Part shown: positions 37,107-48,910 of the stretch, piece by piece | Numbering within the stretch: the first letter of the stretch is position 1 | How the letters are laid out: each line of letters opens with the position of its first letter | DNA from: Talpa occidentalis | Taxonomy: Eukaryota; Chordata; Mammalia; Eulipotyphla; Talpidae | Length of the DNA stretch: 64,000 nt | Assembly: GCF_014898055.3 (NCBI RefSeq) | Contig: NW_023601433.1 | Location: 70,601,683-70,665,682 of the forward strand | Reading direction: 5' to 3' | Translations under genes and position numbers: made by a program | Notes under the pieces: generated by a model | What the model was told of the DNA's origin: nothing | The model's input: the letters and a program-made list of their open reading frames with translations, nothing else | The model's database searches: none

Positions 37107-37628
37107 GTAAAGGTGCCTCTCAAGGTCCGGGGCAGCCCCTAGTCCTCGCTCTGCTCCACTCACCTCGGCCTGGAGGGTCTGGGTGTCGCGAGCCTGACCA
37201 AGGCGTCGAGGTGGAAGGTGAAGGGAGGACCCTGGGGGAATATTGAGCTGAAAGCTAGAATCGCCGAGCCTGCCCCACTGTCAGAGCCCGCACACCGGTC
37301 TTTGCGCGCCGACGGGCCCCGCGTTCCCCTGGGGTTCTGGGCTGAGGAGCACTTCAGGCTGGGCCGCCCTCCCGTCTGTTTGTGACCCACGAGCAAGCGC
37401 GCGCTTAAAGCTAGACGTACGCAGGGTTTTTGGTGCCACGGAGGCCTTGATTTCCAGTTCAGAACAGCTGAGAGGTTCTAGGTCTTTAGATCTCAGGAGT
37501 AATTTGTAGCTGCGAGTTCACAGGAGATTTTACTCACGTGAGACCTGGGCGGTTTTTACTCTTGCATTTACACAACTATGTTGAGTTTACACACCCAGTT
37601 ATCCAAACAAACGCGCGCGCACACACAC

Positions 37629-37676
<48 letters not shown>

Positions 37677-38083
37677 ACTGACTTTGGAAATACCGGATCT
37701 CTGTAACAGGCCAGTGCGTTTCCACTTCCCCTGGCTAGCCCGAAGGCACTCCTCAAACATTTCTGACATGAGTTTTCCCATTATCATTGAAGATGATTTA
37801 CTGAGAAATGGCTTTTGAGAATAGCCCCTGTGAAATAAATTAATGGACGCAGACTCTAAAATAAATAAATTGCGAACTGAAACGTAACCATCCATTGGGG
37901 GTGGGGAGGCTCATCATTTCTCATTCCTTCGTCTTTGAAAAATATCTCCCCTTTAACAAAACGGTATGCGTTTTCATAAGCTTTATGTTTAACAAAATCT
38001 CTCAATCCAAAGGGAAATTGCTGGACTTGTGTGGATATTTTCGTAGTAAAATTAAAATGTGATGTTTTGGTTCTATGTTTTAG
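37107..38083 (+). other. GAD2: GAD2 intron 3
   Basis: 977 nt. The first ~310 nt are CpG-rich and close the island. A 68-bp purine-pyrimidine alternating tract occupies 37611-37678. Nothing else is recognised. Confidence 0.85.
37611..37678. repeat. GAD2: (CG)n-(CA)n alternating tract
   Basis: ACGCGCGCGC followed by about 28 CA/CG/TA units, nearly uninterrupted alternating purine-pyrimidine DNA. Likely length-variable, and able to form Z-DNA. Confidence 0.95.
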
Positions 38084-38317
38084 ACCTGCTGCCAGCGTGT
38101 GACGGGGAAGGGCCCACTTTGGCATTTCTGCAAAATGTTATGGACATTCTGCTTCAATATGTGGTGAAAAGTTTTGATAGATCAACCAAAGTGATTGATT
38201 TCCATTACCCTAACGAGCTTCTTCAACAGTATAACTGGGAATTGGCAGACCAGCCACAAAATTTGGAGGAAATTTTGATGCATTGCCAAACAACTCTAAA
38301 ATATGCAATTAAGACAG
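38084..38317 (+). CDS. GAD2: GAD2 exon 4: N-terminal domain of the enzyme fold
   Basis: The 234-nt exon encodes residues 96-173: DLLPACDGEGPTLAFLQNVM, then DILLQYVVKSFDRSTKVIDF, HYPNELLQQYNWELADQP and QNLEEILMHCQTTLKYAIKT. This is the helical N-terminal domain that packs across the dimer. It is nearly identical to human GAD65, with a few conservative changes (for example LQQYNW where I recall LQEYNW). Acceptor TTTTAG ends at 38083 and donor GTATTG starts at 38318. It enters and leaves in phase 1. The open frame continues briefly into the intron, but that has no support. Confidence 0.97.
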
Positions 38318-40499
38318 GTATTGTGGAATCAGAAATAATAAAGCTCCTTTTCTCCTTTACCATTTTTCTATAAAAATGTTTTGTTTTATGACATTATTAT
38401 TATTTTCAAAATTACAAGGTTATTTTCATCATTTAAGAAATATGAGCATTATGACCATGATTAACATCAAAAGTGCTCTATACTGTTAACGCTTCTGAAG
38501 TTGAAAATATCAGAACACTAAGTGTAAGCTGTCAGAATAAGTATAGATTTTCAGAATTCACATTGTAAGTATTAGTCTTTGGAGATAATGATGTGGAAGC
38601 AACCATTTGTCAGCTCAGGTGACCCAAAATGGAGAAAAGGAATATAGAAGTAACAACTTAAATAGCATAATCCAAAAAGCCCAAATATCATTGTAGTGCT
38701 GGTAATGTATTTGCCATAGAAATGGTCAGAAATTAGTTGAAGCAGCCTATGTGATCAGGGAACCAGATGTATAACATTTTGGCATCATTTCAAATGGCCA
38801 AACCTTCAAATATGAACTCCAGGTTTTCTCCATTTTTAAAGATATGTACACAAAAGACAGCACAATACAAGATAGCTTAACAATTCAGCCATGTTGTAGA
38901 AGAATATGTTTGCTTCACAGTCACTCTGTATATAAAATAAAGGAAAAAAGGGGGAGGCATTAGACATTCTTAGGGGGGAAATTTTTAACATGTTTCATGG
39001 TCTGACTTCCCCCCCACAGTATTTTTCCACATTATCTACCCTGTAATCCCAGGTAGAGCACTTATTTAGGTGCATTCCATGCTTTCATTTTAGCTATTCA
39101 TCTTTCCAGGTCGTGATTACCTCTTCTTTTCTACATTGCCTCTAATCATCCTGACACACCGTGGCACTTCATTAAAGCAATAAAAATAAGTATGAATGAA
39201 TTGGAGGAGGGGAGGCCCCTGTGGATCTCCACTGATCTGTAGATTTGTAGCTTTGAAAAGATTTGCAAGCAAATAAATAGATAAAATAGTACATGAATAT
39301 TAATTGCTATGAAAACTTGATCTTTTTATACTGGGAATTTTTTGTTGATGAATTGTCAGTATCATTCTAATCAACAACAAACACTTTCAGAATGTTTGCT
39401 ATGAGAATATTAGGGGTTCTTCCCCCTTTGCACATTCTTTATGCTAAGAGAAAGGATAATTATGCATAGAAGTTGACTTGGGAAATCAAATTACTATGTT
39501 ATTAATAAATTGTATATTTACTAATTTGCTGTGTCATTAGTAACCAGTTTTGTGAGACTATGGATTCATAGGGAAAGGAATTTAACTTGGCAATTGCTAT
39601 CAAATTCAAAACAGTCTATGGAGTATGATTTTTGAATGCTCATTAAATATCATTCTCAATTATGTTCATAGAGAAAAATCATGATGAAGGCACTGATGAT
39701 GTTTTTCCTCCAAGCTTTTCAAATATCTGTAGGTGCAAACCTGAACAGTGCTTTTAATTCATTTTTGTTTGACTCATTTCTTAGCCAAACATTTGAATAT
39801 ATTAATAATAAATTGCTACATGTTATTTTTATTGTTGCCAAACCAAAAAGAATCTATAAAAATGTTTTGCATCTTCATCCTTAAAAGCTAGTGGTGTCTG
39901 AAATGCAATTTGAAGAGTTAAGATAATGAGAATGCGAGTCAATGAAAGCCTGTCATATATAGTATCAGGAAAAGATGGACCAATTCAATACTTGGGTTTT
40001 GCCATAACGCTTGTGAGGCTGATAGTCTAGTAGAGCGCTAATGCCTTTAATTCAAAGCTCAGATAGAAATTTGTTTAAGTTGGATTTCTAAGTAAAGTGT
40101 ACCAATATTATTCATAACATGTATAACCTTCTGGTCTCCCTCCTCCATGCCCAGTGAAATGCTATTGCATTTCAAAGAATGAAATGCAATTCCATTAATT
40201 TGATTGGCACGTTTATGAGTTTTCATGCTATAACTTGTATTTAACAGCTAGTACCATTTACCATCCCTACTAACTTTAGGCATTTTGATAGTCCTCAGGA
40301 GATTCTCTTATAAAATGCATGTGTCACCTGCTTTCTTCTGCGAGTCATTAACCTAATTTCCACTTGGACTCCAAGCTTAGGGAGGAGTAAGAGACAGTGG
40401 GGAAATACTTTAAAATGAACTCTTCTTACATTGCTAAAATTACCTCTGCAAGAAATGCTGGAACAGAAAACAGCAGAGAATGATAGAATTCTGGTATAA

Positions 40500-41000
40500 T
40501 TAGTGTTTGCGAGGGTGGGGGTCGTTCGATTTCGTGGTGGTGATGGCTGGGGGTTAAAGTCTTCGCTCTGTTAACCCAACCATCAAACAAAGGAATTGAA
40601 GCGTCAATAAACAAGGCGGTCCTTGCGTGTGTCTCCGGGACCTAGAAAGCAGATTGGACCGACTTTTGGCCCCGCCCCGACTGATTGCAGCCTCGAAGGT
40701 CTGAGCTGCTAGGGGCTGATTGTTCGCAGAGCCTGTGCATCCTTCCTGGCTCTTTTGCTAATTTGTGGCGAGCGTTCCAGGGGCGGGAGCGGCTCTAATC
40801 TCCAACTGGTTGTCTCCCTGGCTACGCAGGTTGAGCAGCGGCCTGTATTCCGCTGCGCACGCTTGCAGCGCGGGGCCTGGTGGGGGTAGCGGCGGCAGCA
40901 GCTGGATGCAGGGGAGCTGCTGACACAGCTGGCAGGTTCCACCGCAGGTTTCTCACACCCCTGCTGTCAAAGAGTCCTTCCTAGATCCGCTGGGCAGCCC
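40500..41000. promoter_or_regulatory. Intronic CpG-rich block in GAD2 intron 4
   Basis: By eye about 30 CpGs in ~500 bp, flanked on both sides by AT-rich, CpG-poor intron. It contains an Sp1-type GGGGCGGG (~40,779), two ATTGG/GATTG-type inverted CCAAT candidates (~40,652 and ~40,682) and the GC-rich TGCGCACGCTTGCAGCGCGG at ~40,854-40,873. No repeat family or protein is recognised. It may be an internal promoter or an enhancer. Confidence 0.45.
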
Positions 41001-42788
41001 TCACGCAGCCTGTAGGGGTCATAGGGAGAGAACAATACACATTATTTCTGCAAAATATCTTTGCAGAATCAAGAAGGCATATCGTTCTGACCTGTCAACC
41101 TATCTCCCGCCATGTTTTCACATCATCAATGGGTGAAAATCATGAAGCTGGAGCGATTTAGGTGCAATAGTAGACCCCCTTCAAAAAACCATAGAAGGGA
41201 GCCAGGCAATAGAATCATCAAACTTGTTTTCATCATTCCCCAAAGGTAATCAGTCATTGCTCTCCACTGGCCCTCTGATTTCCTGGAGCAGGACACATGC
41301 CTTGGGGTCCTTTTCTATTTTATGCAGGGATTTTCATGTCAAAGTTCCCGTAGAGTAAATAGTGAGTGGCAATAGACACCAGCTTCATCCAGAAAATACA
41401 ACACCAGCTTCCTCCAGAAAATGCTTATGAATCAAGAGAGTAGATTAATGGATAGATTTGCTAATCCTTACTAATTTCCTTGCTTTAAAAAATGGCTTGG
41501 TACAGAGAAATGGAGGAACATCAGGAGGGAGAAAATGACAATGATTTCAGCTGTGAGCTCTAATGAAATGGGAGTCAATGAGGCAGAGAGAGTGGAGGGT
41601 TGTTCCAGACGATGGTGGCAGCAAAGGCTTTTTCACTTTCAGTGGATGGGGAAACTGACAGGAGTCAGCATCAGAGGGTGTGAAAATGAGCAGAAGAGAG
41701 AAGGGCATGTGCAAGACCCTGGGGAGGTAAAACAATACCAGGGAATGAGCAAGCGCTACACAAATCCCAATCCTTTTTAAATGTGATTTTCCTAATTCTA
41801 TCTTTTCTCAGTGTCTAATTCTCTAGCCACATGCCGGAGGCTGATAAGAGAGCCCTCCGGTCCTGGCGATAAGGTATATGTTGACTTTTGTTCCTGCTTC
41901 CCCGGTTGCCTTCCTTTATCTTGTTCTATCCATGCTTTTGATGAGAGACTATCACATCCCCAGGCTTCAGACAGGTTTCCAATAAGTGGCAGGTGCTTAT
42001 TTTTATCAGATGCTATCTCCAAAATTATTAATCTTCCAAAATTTCTGCTGCTAAGATTATCATGGAATATTTATAGATAGATTTCTATGGGGCAAGACAA
42101 GGAAACAGAATTCTAATGAGATATTTACAATGTCATTTTAAATAATAGCTTCAGGGGTATTTGTATGTCAACCCCTTCAGAGTGTTTTAGAGAAATCGAG
42201 AAGTTAATAAGATAAGCCTTGCTAATGGACTGATTATTCTATTGAATATATCTTTATGTATCTTCCTGAAATACAGTGATATTAACTGCATTCAGGTTTA
42301 CTTTAAATCTCAACTATGATTGTTTCATTGTCTTTGCAATCAAATAGACATTAAAAAAATTGAGTTTGTCCATGCCATCTTTTCACCAATCATCACCTTT
42401 GAATCCAGGGCAAATCACTCCACTGAGCGTCCTATTTTCTCATTTTTGCCTTGTCTTTTGTAATCATCAGTCATTTGTCACTGATATTATTATGAATGTT
42501 GACATGCCTGGCAGACATCAAGGTATGACTGATTCCCAGAGCAGCTTCAACAACAACAAAAAAATGGGCAGGGTGGGAGGGATTTTTAGCAGCATGAGTG
42601 TAAGCAAGGAATAGCCTACCTTTAGCTTTGGGTTGTTCCAGCATTTAAGTTTGCAAATGTATTGAAAGAATGATAGGAAATAAACTAGTGTTCAGACTGC
42701 AAACCAAATTCGTGAAAGGATATGTTTAAAGGAAGTTTTAAAAATGTGTCTTTAAAAATAGTAAAAAGTGCTCTTTGGGTGTGTGTGT

Positions 42789-42803
42789 GGGGGGGGGGGG
42801 GGG
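42789..42803. repeat. Homopolymer (G)15
   Basis: Fifteen consecutive G after a short GT repeat, 128 nt upstream of the exon 5 acceptor. An unusual sequence prone to quadruplex formation and to sequencing error. Confidence 0.9.
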
Positions 42804-42930
42804 TGTTGAGCTTCTGAAATGGATTTCCATGAAAGGTATTTCAAGGTTCTTTAGTTCAGGAAATCATGTGCTTCAGTGGTATTTATTTTCATTTCATGTA
42901 ATTCTGAGTCTGATATTCCATTCTATCTAG

Positions 42931-43021
42931 GGCATCCCAGATATTTCAATCAACTTTCCACTGGACTGGATATGGTTGGATTAGCAGCGGACTGGCTGAC
43001 ATCAACAGCAAATACTAACAT
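42931..43021 (+). CDS. GAD2: GAD2 exon 5: substrate-pocket segment
   Basis: The 91-nt exon encodes residues 174-203, [20 protein letters not shown] then [10 protein letters not shown], plus two bases of Met204. Gln181, in RYFNQLSTG, corresponds to the active-site residue that contacts substrate/PLP in the human GAD65 structure. Sequence is as in human. Acceptor TTCTATCTAG ends at 42930 and donor GTAAGT starts at 43022. It leaves phase 2. Confidence 0.97.
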
Positions 43022-43550
43022 GTAAGTAGCTAATGTGTTTTGTGTAATCCATGATAATTAGTGATAATTATTATAGTCTTTACCTCTTATGATGTTGTCC
43101 CCTTTTTTAAGTGTCTCCTAAAACAGTGACACAAACTTCAGAATTATGAGTAGCCTAACAGATAATAGTCCTGATATATATTCCATGCAATCAAAGTTAT
43201 ACAAAATTTTTCTAAACACAAAAGGGACTTTTTTGACATTTTGTATTTACAACGATGCCAAATGTTAGAGGAAAAATGAGATGATATGCAATCTTTTAGA
43301 TAGCATTACTCTTTAATTCTTTATTCAGTATGATAAGTAACTCTGGTACATAATGCCAAAAATTGAAGCTCTTGGCTTTCAGGATATAGGAAAATGAGGA
43401 ACCTTTCAGAAGATATAATTTTCTATGCTTACTGCTATAATCATAACATTTGTGAATATAGAGTTTGAAAAAGGAAATAGTTCTATAGCTATTGGGTAGT
43501 GAATTTTTTCTTAGCTACATACATAAAATGTGGCCTTTACTACATTTCAG
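43022..43550 (+). other. GAD2: GAD2 intron 5
   Basis: 529 nt, AT-rich, no repeat or other element seen. Confidence 0.85.
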
Positions 43551-43663
43551 GTTCACCTATGAAATTGCTCCTGTATTTGTGCTTTTGGAATATGTCACAC
43601 TAAAGAAAATGAGAGAAATCATTGGCTGGCCAGGGGGCTCCGGTGATGGAATCTTTTCTCCCG
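43551..43663 (+). CDS. GAD2: GAD2 exon 6: start of the PLP-dependent domain
   Basis: The 113-nt exon encodes residues 204-241: [20 protein letters not shown], then [18 protein letters not shown]. The [12 protein letters not shown] motif is typical of the decarboxylase large domain and is completed by the next exon. Fully conserved against human as far as I can recall. Acceptor ACATTTCAG ends at 43550 and donor GTATAT starts at 43664. It leaves phase 1. Confidence 0.97.
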
Positions 43664-44810
43664 GTATATGATATTTCAAACTTTCTTCATATTTTTCTTC
43701 TGACTTGTAATGCCTCCTTATGAACCTTGGAAAGATTAAATATCTAGTCTGCATTCCTGCTTAAGTAAGCTGTATGCTAATCAAAAGAACATGATTAGTG
43801 CTCGTGATCACTGCCCACGTCTCCAAACCAACTATCCCATGCTTGAACATTAGTCATTTGTGTCCAAAAAGAGCATAATCAGAGATGATGTTTGCCAGTA
43901 TTTCCATTGCCATCCTTAACACAGTGCATATGGGTAGAACAAAAGGCATACGGAGTCCTAACAAGGAATTCACTCAGTAAGGCTCTTCTCAGAATTAGTG
44001 AAAGGAGAAAGGCAGCCACATTTAAGCACCCAGTCTATATCTTGGGTACATAACAAAGAAGATTTGCTGAATAGAGTCTCTACGCCCTATCCCCTTTCAA
44101 GTAATGAGCAGGGGGAGCTGATTTATAATAATTTTAAAGAGGACAGAGAACCCCTCAGGAAACAATTTCTTAGAACTGAAAAAGAGGGTAATGATTTCTT
44201 CAGGAGGTTTCTCATTCCTTTTCTTCTTTATCATGCTGCTCAGTCTTCTCCTCCCTACCTTTTATCACCATTTACCTATTCCAGTCCAGAGAATCAGCCT
44301 GGAATAAATACCCTTGCCCTTGACTCACAGGTCTGTGTGCAAACTTGATTTGATATGGAGAAGAAGTAGGAGTTAGGGAGGCAGCGGGAAGAGGGAGTCA
44401 CTGAACCATGGAAAAGAAACCTGGTATGCTGACTGCTGCCTATCAGTGGCAAGAGTGGGGTGCTCACAATGGGCTGGTGCTCCCTGAGGGCTCAGTTCAC
44501 TGAGCCTGGTTCATTGTGTCAGGCTCAGGGAAGGCCAAGTCCTTATCTCACTCAGCAAATCCACAGACAAGCAGATGAGGAGGGAGAGAGATCATAAGGA
44601 AAAAGCAAAAGCAGACATGATGAATGTGAACAGTGACCTCAAGGCCAGCATTTAAATTAAACAGGTTTGCCTATGAACTCAGATCTGCCCATTTGTTTTA
44701 TGTTTGTAAAGGTATAGCACAATTTTTCAGGTGCTGAAGGAAAACGTGTGAGTTAAATGGAAGGGAAAACTAGCCTTTTTTCTCTCTTTGTCATTGGACA
44801 GTCTCTGATG

Positions 44811-44854
<44 letters not shown>

Positions 44855-47717
44855 GTGGGACCCTCGCTGGTGGCCGGGGAACGAACCGGTGCTGCAGAGG
44901 CTGCGGGCAGCCTCGTAGCCCAGCGCTCAACTGCTGCGCCACCAGGGGAGGCCCGGTCTCTGATGAATTTTAAGGGAGCCTTTATTTTGTAGGGCATTTA
45001 GGACTTAAGGGATGCTTTCCAAAGGAACACCCTATTGAGAGAACTTTGTCATCAGTGTCTGGAACTGATACTTATGAGGCATTTTCAAGAGGAATTAGGT
45101 AGGGTGCAGAGCTCAACACCACTTCTCCCTTTCTTCTTCTTCCATTTATGAGGTGGGTTCTATGACTGAGTTGCCCCTGAGGAAGCCAGGAGCAACCCAG
45201 GCTCTCTTTAAGTGGTTCCTAGAAAGGGAAAGAACAGCTATTCTTTTGCTACTACTACGGGTGGGGGGAAGGGCTTGGGCCAGGCCTAATTTACCTAGCT
45301 AGTCCTGGAACCTGCAAGCTCCAGAAAATCTACCCAGAGAAAGACTCCTCTTTGTTAATTCCACTAAGCCAGACATGGAGATGGGAATTACCTCCCCACC
45401 CTCATCAGTGATGGGGAATGATCAGACAAAAGAGACTTAAGCTTGAATCCTGGATCCTAAGTACGCATACACTCTCAATCCAGGTTGGAAGCCCACAGAT
45501 GTTATGACACAGTGTATGTGATGATGTAGTCATCACAAATTGGGGAGGAGACAGGATAAAAGGCATGGAACCTGCTTCTGCTCTGCTTTCTATAGCTGCC
45601 TTACCTGTCAGTGGATGCCTCTCTAGGTAGCTTCCAGTCTTATTCGTGAAGTGAAGATTCTTACTATTTAAGGGGTGGAGATAAGGGAAATCATATATCT
45701 TATGTCCCTAAGAGCTGAATGTCCCTTTGCTTGGGACTATGAAGGGTTAGGTCTATGACTTCAATACATAGCTAGCTCAGTTTGCCTTACCCCACCATCT
45801 ATAACATCCAGAGGCTTCGTGCTTCATGGAAAGTCTTTTGGGGCTCCTTGGAGAAATTTGCTTGTATGAGTCACCTGCACCTGTGAGCCAGACAGAACTG
45901 GAACAATCCTCCCAGCAAGTCATGAAGGACTAAGAGGGGAAAAGGGAGTGTTGGGCTCATCATAAAACTTTTCCTACTTTTTTTCCTAATGAGATTTACA
46001 GTGTTTCAGGAACTGTTTGCATCTTTTCTCTGGCAGATTTGTGGGAAATAAGAGCATGCAGGGCTCATGCATCTGCCCTGGTGCTGAGTCCAGGAGAACT
46101 TCTGCAAAGCAGAAGTCCAGGAGCCTCTTTTTCCTCTCAGGAATGCTGGCCCTTTAGACAGAAAATGACTGAGCTGCAAAATGAAGGGTAGGAAGGCAAA
46201 ACTGGAAACTTCTTGGATAATTGTACTGAAATGCACCTTCTTTGTATACATCTTCTCCTTTTCCCCCTGCTTTCTTTCTCCCCAGCATCTTTAAGAACAA
46301 CTAGGGAATTGACTCTCCACTGGGGCTGATCATTCCTTCCGGGGCAATTTTGACAATGTATGGAGATTTGGGGTCGTCACATTGGGTTGAGGGGAGATGG
46401 TGCATAGTGCTCCAGGTATCAAGTGGGTAGAGGCCAGGGATGCTGATAAACACCCTTCAGTGCCCAGGACATTACAAGGAATTATCCAGCCCAAAAGATC
46501 ATTAAGTCAAGACTGAGAAACCACAAGCAAGAATGGAAGTTCACTTAAAGTTGGTCCCTTGCCCACTAATGACTCCCACGATCAGTCTTTCTGACAGGGT
46601 GTCTGCTCAGAGAGGGTCTGACCTGGATTCTGCTTATCCCATATTTCTAGGGACTAGAAAAGCTAGGAATTGACTTTATAATAACTGAAGACGGAGTGAG
46701 ATGTAGGTGATAGAGCCTCCCCTGAGCAAGGCCCAGGGCTCATGATCTTGTGGCCCTGCATGGACCGATTGGCTTAGCACAGAGTCCTGCTGCTCTTTGG
46801 TCCCACCAGAAGGGAACCTAATTCAAAGCACTGAACAGTGGCAGGGCCTCTGGATGAGAGGGGAGACTGTACCTTCATTCAGCCTCAGGGACTCACAGCT
46901 TCCATGCCAGTAGATTCATCTGCATTCATAATAACCTTTTTTTCTAGACAGCAAGCAACCTAAGCATTCTGAAATCCTGGGGAAAATCTCTTCTTTGTTT
47001 GTCAAATGGGACCCTATTTGTAAGAGACAAATCTGAGAGTATGAGGTCTTTGACAATCTTAGAACAACTCAGGAAAAGTAATTCAATATGGACTTTAATT
47101 TTCCTTAGTTGTGTGTTTTTCTATAATTATGGATAAGATTTTTTAACCATTATATTTCAATGACAATTTTGAAGAGGAAGAACTGTTTGAGGGGGGGATT
47201 GAGAGACTGTGATGAGGTGAGCTTGGAAGTTTATTCTTGTCTATAGGAATTGTTGATTTAATGGTCCACATCATTAATAGCAATTGATTTGACTCAATCC
47301 AACTGCAAGGTATTGCATGAACTGAAATGAAAAGAAGGAAGTGTTCCCCATGAGGATATTAGTAGAATTTTAATAAGCCTAATGCAGAATGACCACACTC
47401 CTCAGCCAGGTAGAAAGGCAACATTTCTCAGTTCTTGAAAGTCTTTTCCAAGGCCTCCCAGTAACAGCAGAATCCAGTGTAATTCTCCCAATGAGATGGG
47501 GTGGGTAGGGCTAGTTTCTGTCTGATATTTAGGCCCTATAATTCTTCTCTGGACCCTCTTAGCTAGTGCCTGAGTTTGAGGATTCAGTTTAATAGGTTGC
47601 TAAGGTCTTTCCCAGTGTCCAAGGAGTACTGTAGGTCCGTGGAGATAAGGAATGTGCTTATGTGTGAACCCATGTTGCTGAATAACCAGAATAGGTAACT
47701 GTCGCTGTGCCCTCTAG
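43664..47717 (+). other. GAD2: GAD2 intron 6
   Basis: 4,054 nt. Holds one short-form SINE with a 41-nt T-run (44817-44955). The remainder has no repeat I recognise, and no exon. Confidence 0.75.
44817..44955 (-). mobile_element. Short-form lineage SINE (tRNA head only), reverse
   Basis: Reversed, it reads GGGCCTCCCCTGGTGGCGCA, then the tRNA-like A and B boxes (TTGAGCGCTGGGC and GGTTCGTTCCC), then GAGGGTCCCACC and directly a ~37-nt A-run. The ~130-nt body seen in other copies is absent. A perfect 16-bp duplication, GTCTCTGATGAATTTT, flanks it (44801-44816 and 44956-44971), so this is a genuine and recent insertion, not a deletion product of the locus. Confidence 0.92.
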
Positions 47718-47833
47718 GTGGTGCCATATCGAACATGTACGCCATGCTGATCGCCCGCTTTAAGATGTTCCCAGAAGTGAAGGAAAAAGGAATGGCTGCT
47801 GTCCCCAGGCTCATTGCCTTCACCTCTGAGCAT
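47718..47833 (+). CDS. GAD2: GAD2 exon 7
   Basis: The 116-nt exon encodes residues 242-280: [20 protein letters not shown], then [19 protein letters not shown]. It completes the SPGGAISN motif of the PLP domain. The PEVKEKG segment (residues 260-266) is the much-studied autoantigenic stretch of GAD65. Differences from human, from memory, are Leu252 for Met and Val270 for Leu. Acceptor CCCTCTAG ends at 47717 and donor GTACGT starts at 47834. It leaves phase 0. Confidence 0.97.
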
Positions 47834-48239
47834 GTACGTGTTTCAGTTCTTTCCAGGCTTAAGGTCACATTCCATAAAGGCAAGGTGAAAGGAATGATAT
47901 TTGGAAATACTTTGTCTCCTGAGGTTCTCTTTCCAGAAGATACTTCTTGGGAGGGACAACATGGACAGATTGGTGGAAGGACATAGGGGGTGAAGTCTTT
48001 TGTCTTTGAAATTTCAAGGTCCTGAATCTGATCACATCTGCAAAGTCTCTTTTGCCATGTAAGGTGACATATTCTCAGGTTTGCGGAGTCAGGATGTGGA
48101 TGTCTTTGGGAGGGAGGGCGTTGTTCAGACAACCAAGTCTACTATCCAGGAGAAAACTTTCATTTCTCAATTTCTCCAAGGGTATAAAAACATGAGTGAT
48201 TTTTTTCCGCAGTTACTATTTTCCTAAAGTGTAGTTGGA

Positions 48240-48833
48240 CCCCTGAATTGTTGTGTTATTTCATTTAGCACAATGCCTATTTCATTTAGCATGATGCCTT
48301 CAAAGTCCATTCATGTTGTCCCCCAAACCAAGATTTTCTTCTTTTTTATGGCTGAATATTTGTTGTACATATATATACACCATATTTTCATTATCCATTA
48401 TAGTCTCAGCCTTAAAGTCCAGATAATCTGCTACCTTGTGGTCTCTGGTTTCTGCATGAGCTTCTGGGGCTCACACTTGATCTAAATTGCTTTAACCTTG
48501 TGGAGAAAGCCCAGGTCATATGATCTGAGAATAATTTTGCTGTTTCCTTCTTCCCTGTAGTGAAGATGTAAGTGACCTACACCATTGTATTATCTTCAGG
48601 TGTATAACATAATGACTCAGTGCATAACATAATGACTCAGTATGTGTTGTGAAATAATCACTGTGTTAAGTCTATTTAACATCTCATCATCACATATAGT
48701 ACAATTTTTTTTCTTGTGATGAGAACTTTTAAGACCTACTCTCAACCTATTTCATTTAGCATGATGCCTTCAAAGTCCATTCATGTTGTCTCCCAAACCA
48801 AGATTTCCTTCCTTTTTTATGGCTGAATATTTG

Positions 48834-48910
<77 letters not shown>

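Larger units (their letters stand above)
33800..37420 (+). promoter_or_regulatory. GAD2: GAD2 CpG-island promoter region
   Basis: Dense CpGs, strongest at ~34,770-36,060 and 36,540-37,410, covering the upstream flank, 5' UTR and exons 1-3. There is no TATA box near the expected start. Inverted CCAAT (ATTGG, 35603-35607) and GC-box-like (ACCGCCCC, 35582) elements lie ~320-345 nt before the ATG. This fits the TATA-less CpG-island type known for GAD2. The exact transcription start is not determinable here; I would expect it within ~35,400-35,900. Confidence 0.75.
38318..42930 (+). other. GAD2: GAD2 intron 4
   Basis: 4,613 nt with few recognisable repeats. The 5' half is AT-rich. A CpG-rich block at ~40,500-41,000 stands out. 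A 15-G run lies at 42789-42803. The low repeat content suggests regulatory constraint, but I cannot prove it. Confidence 0.75.

Noticed and set aside
38318..38373. Extension of GAD2 exon 4 into the intron (open to 38373)
   Set aside because: The donor GTATTG at 38318 fits, the next exon continues the protein in phase, and the read-through residues are unlike any GAD.
40709..40942. 77-codon minus-strand frame in the intronic CpG block
   Set aside because: Low-complexity, Cys/Ser/Arg-rich product with no homology that I recognise; expected by chance in GC-rich DNA.
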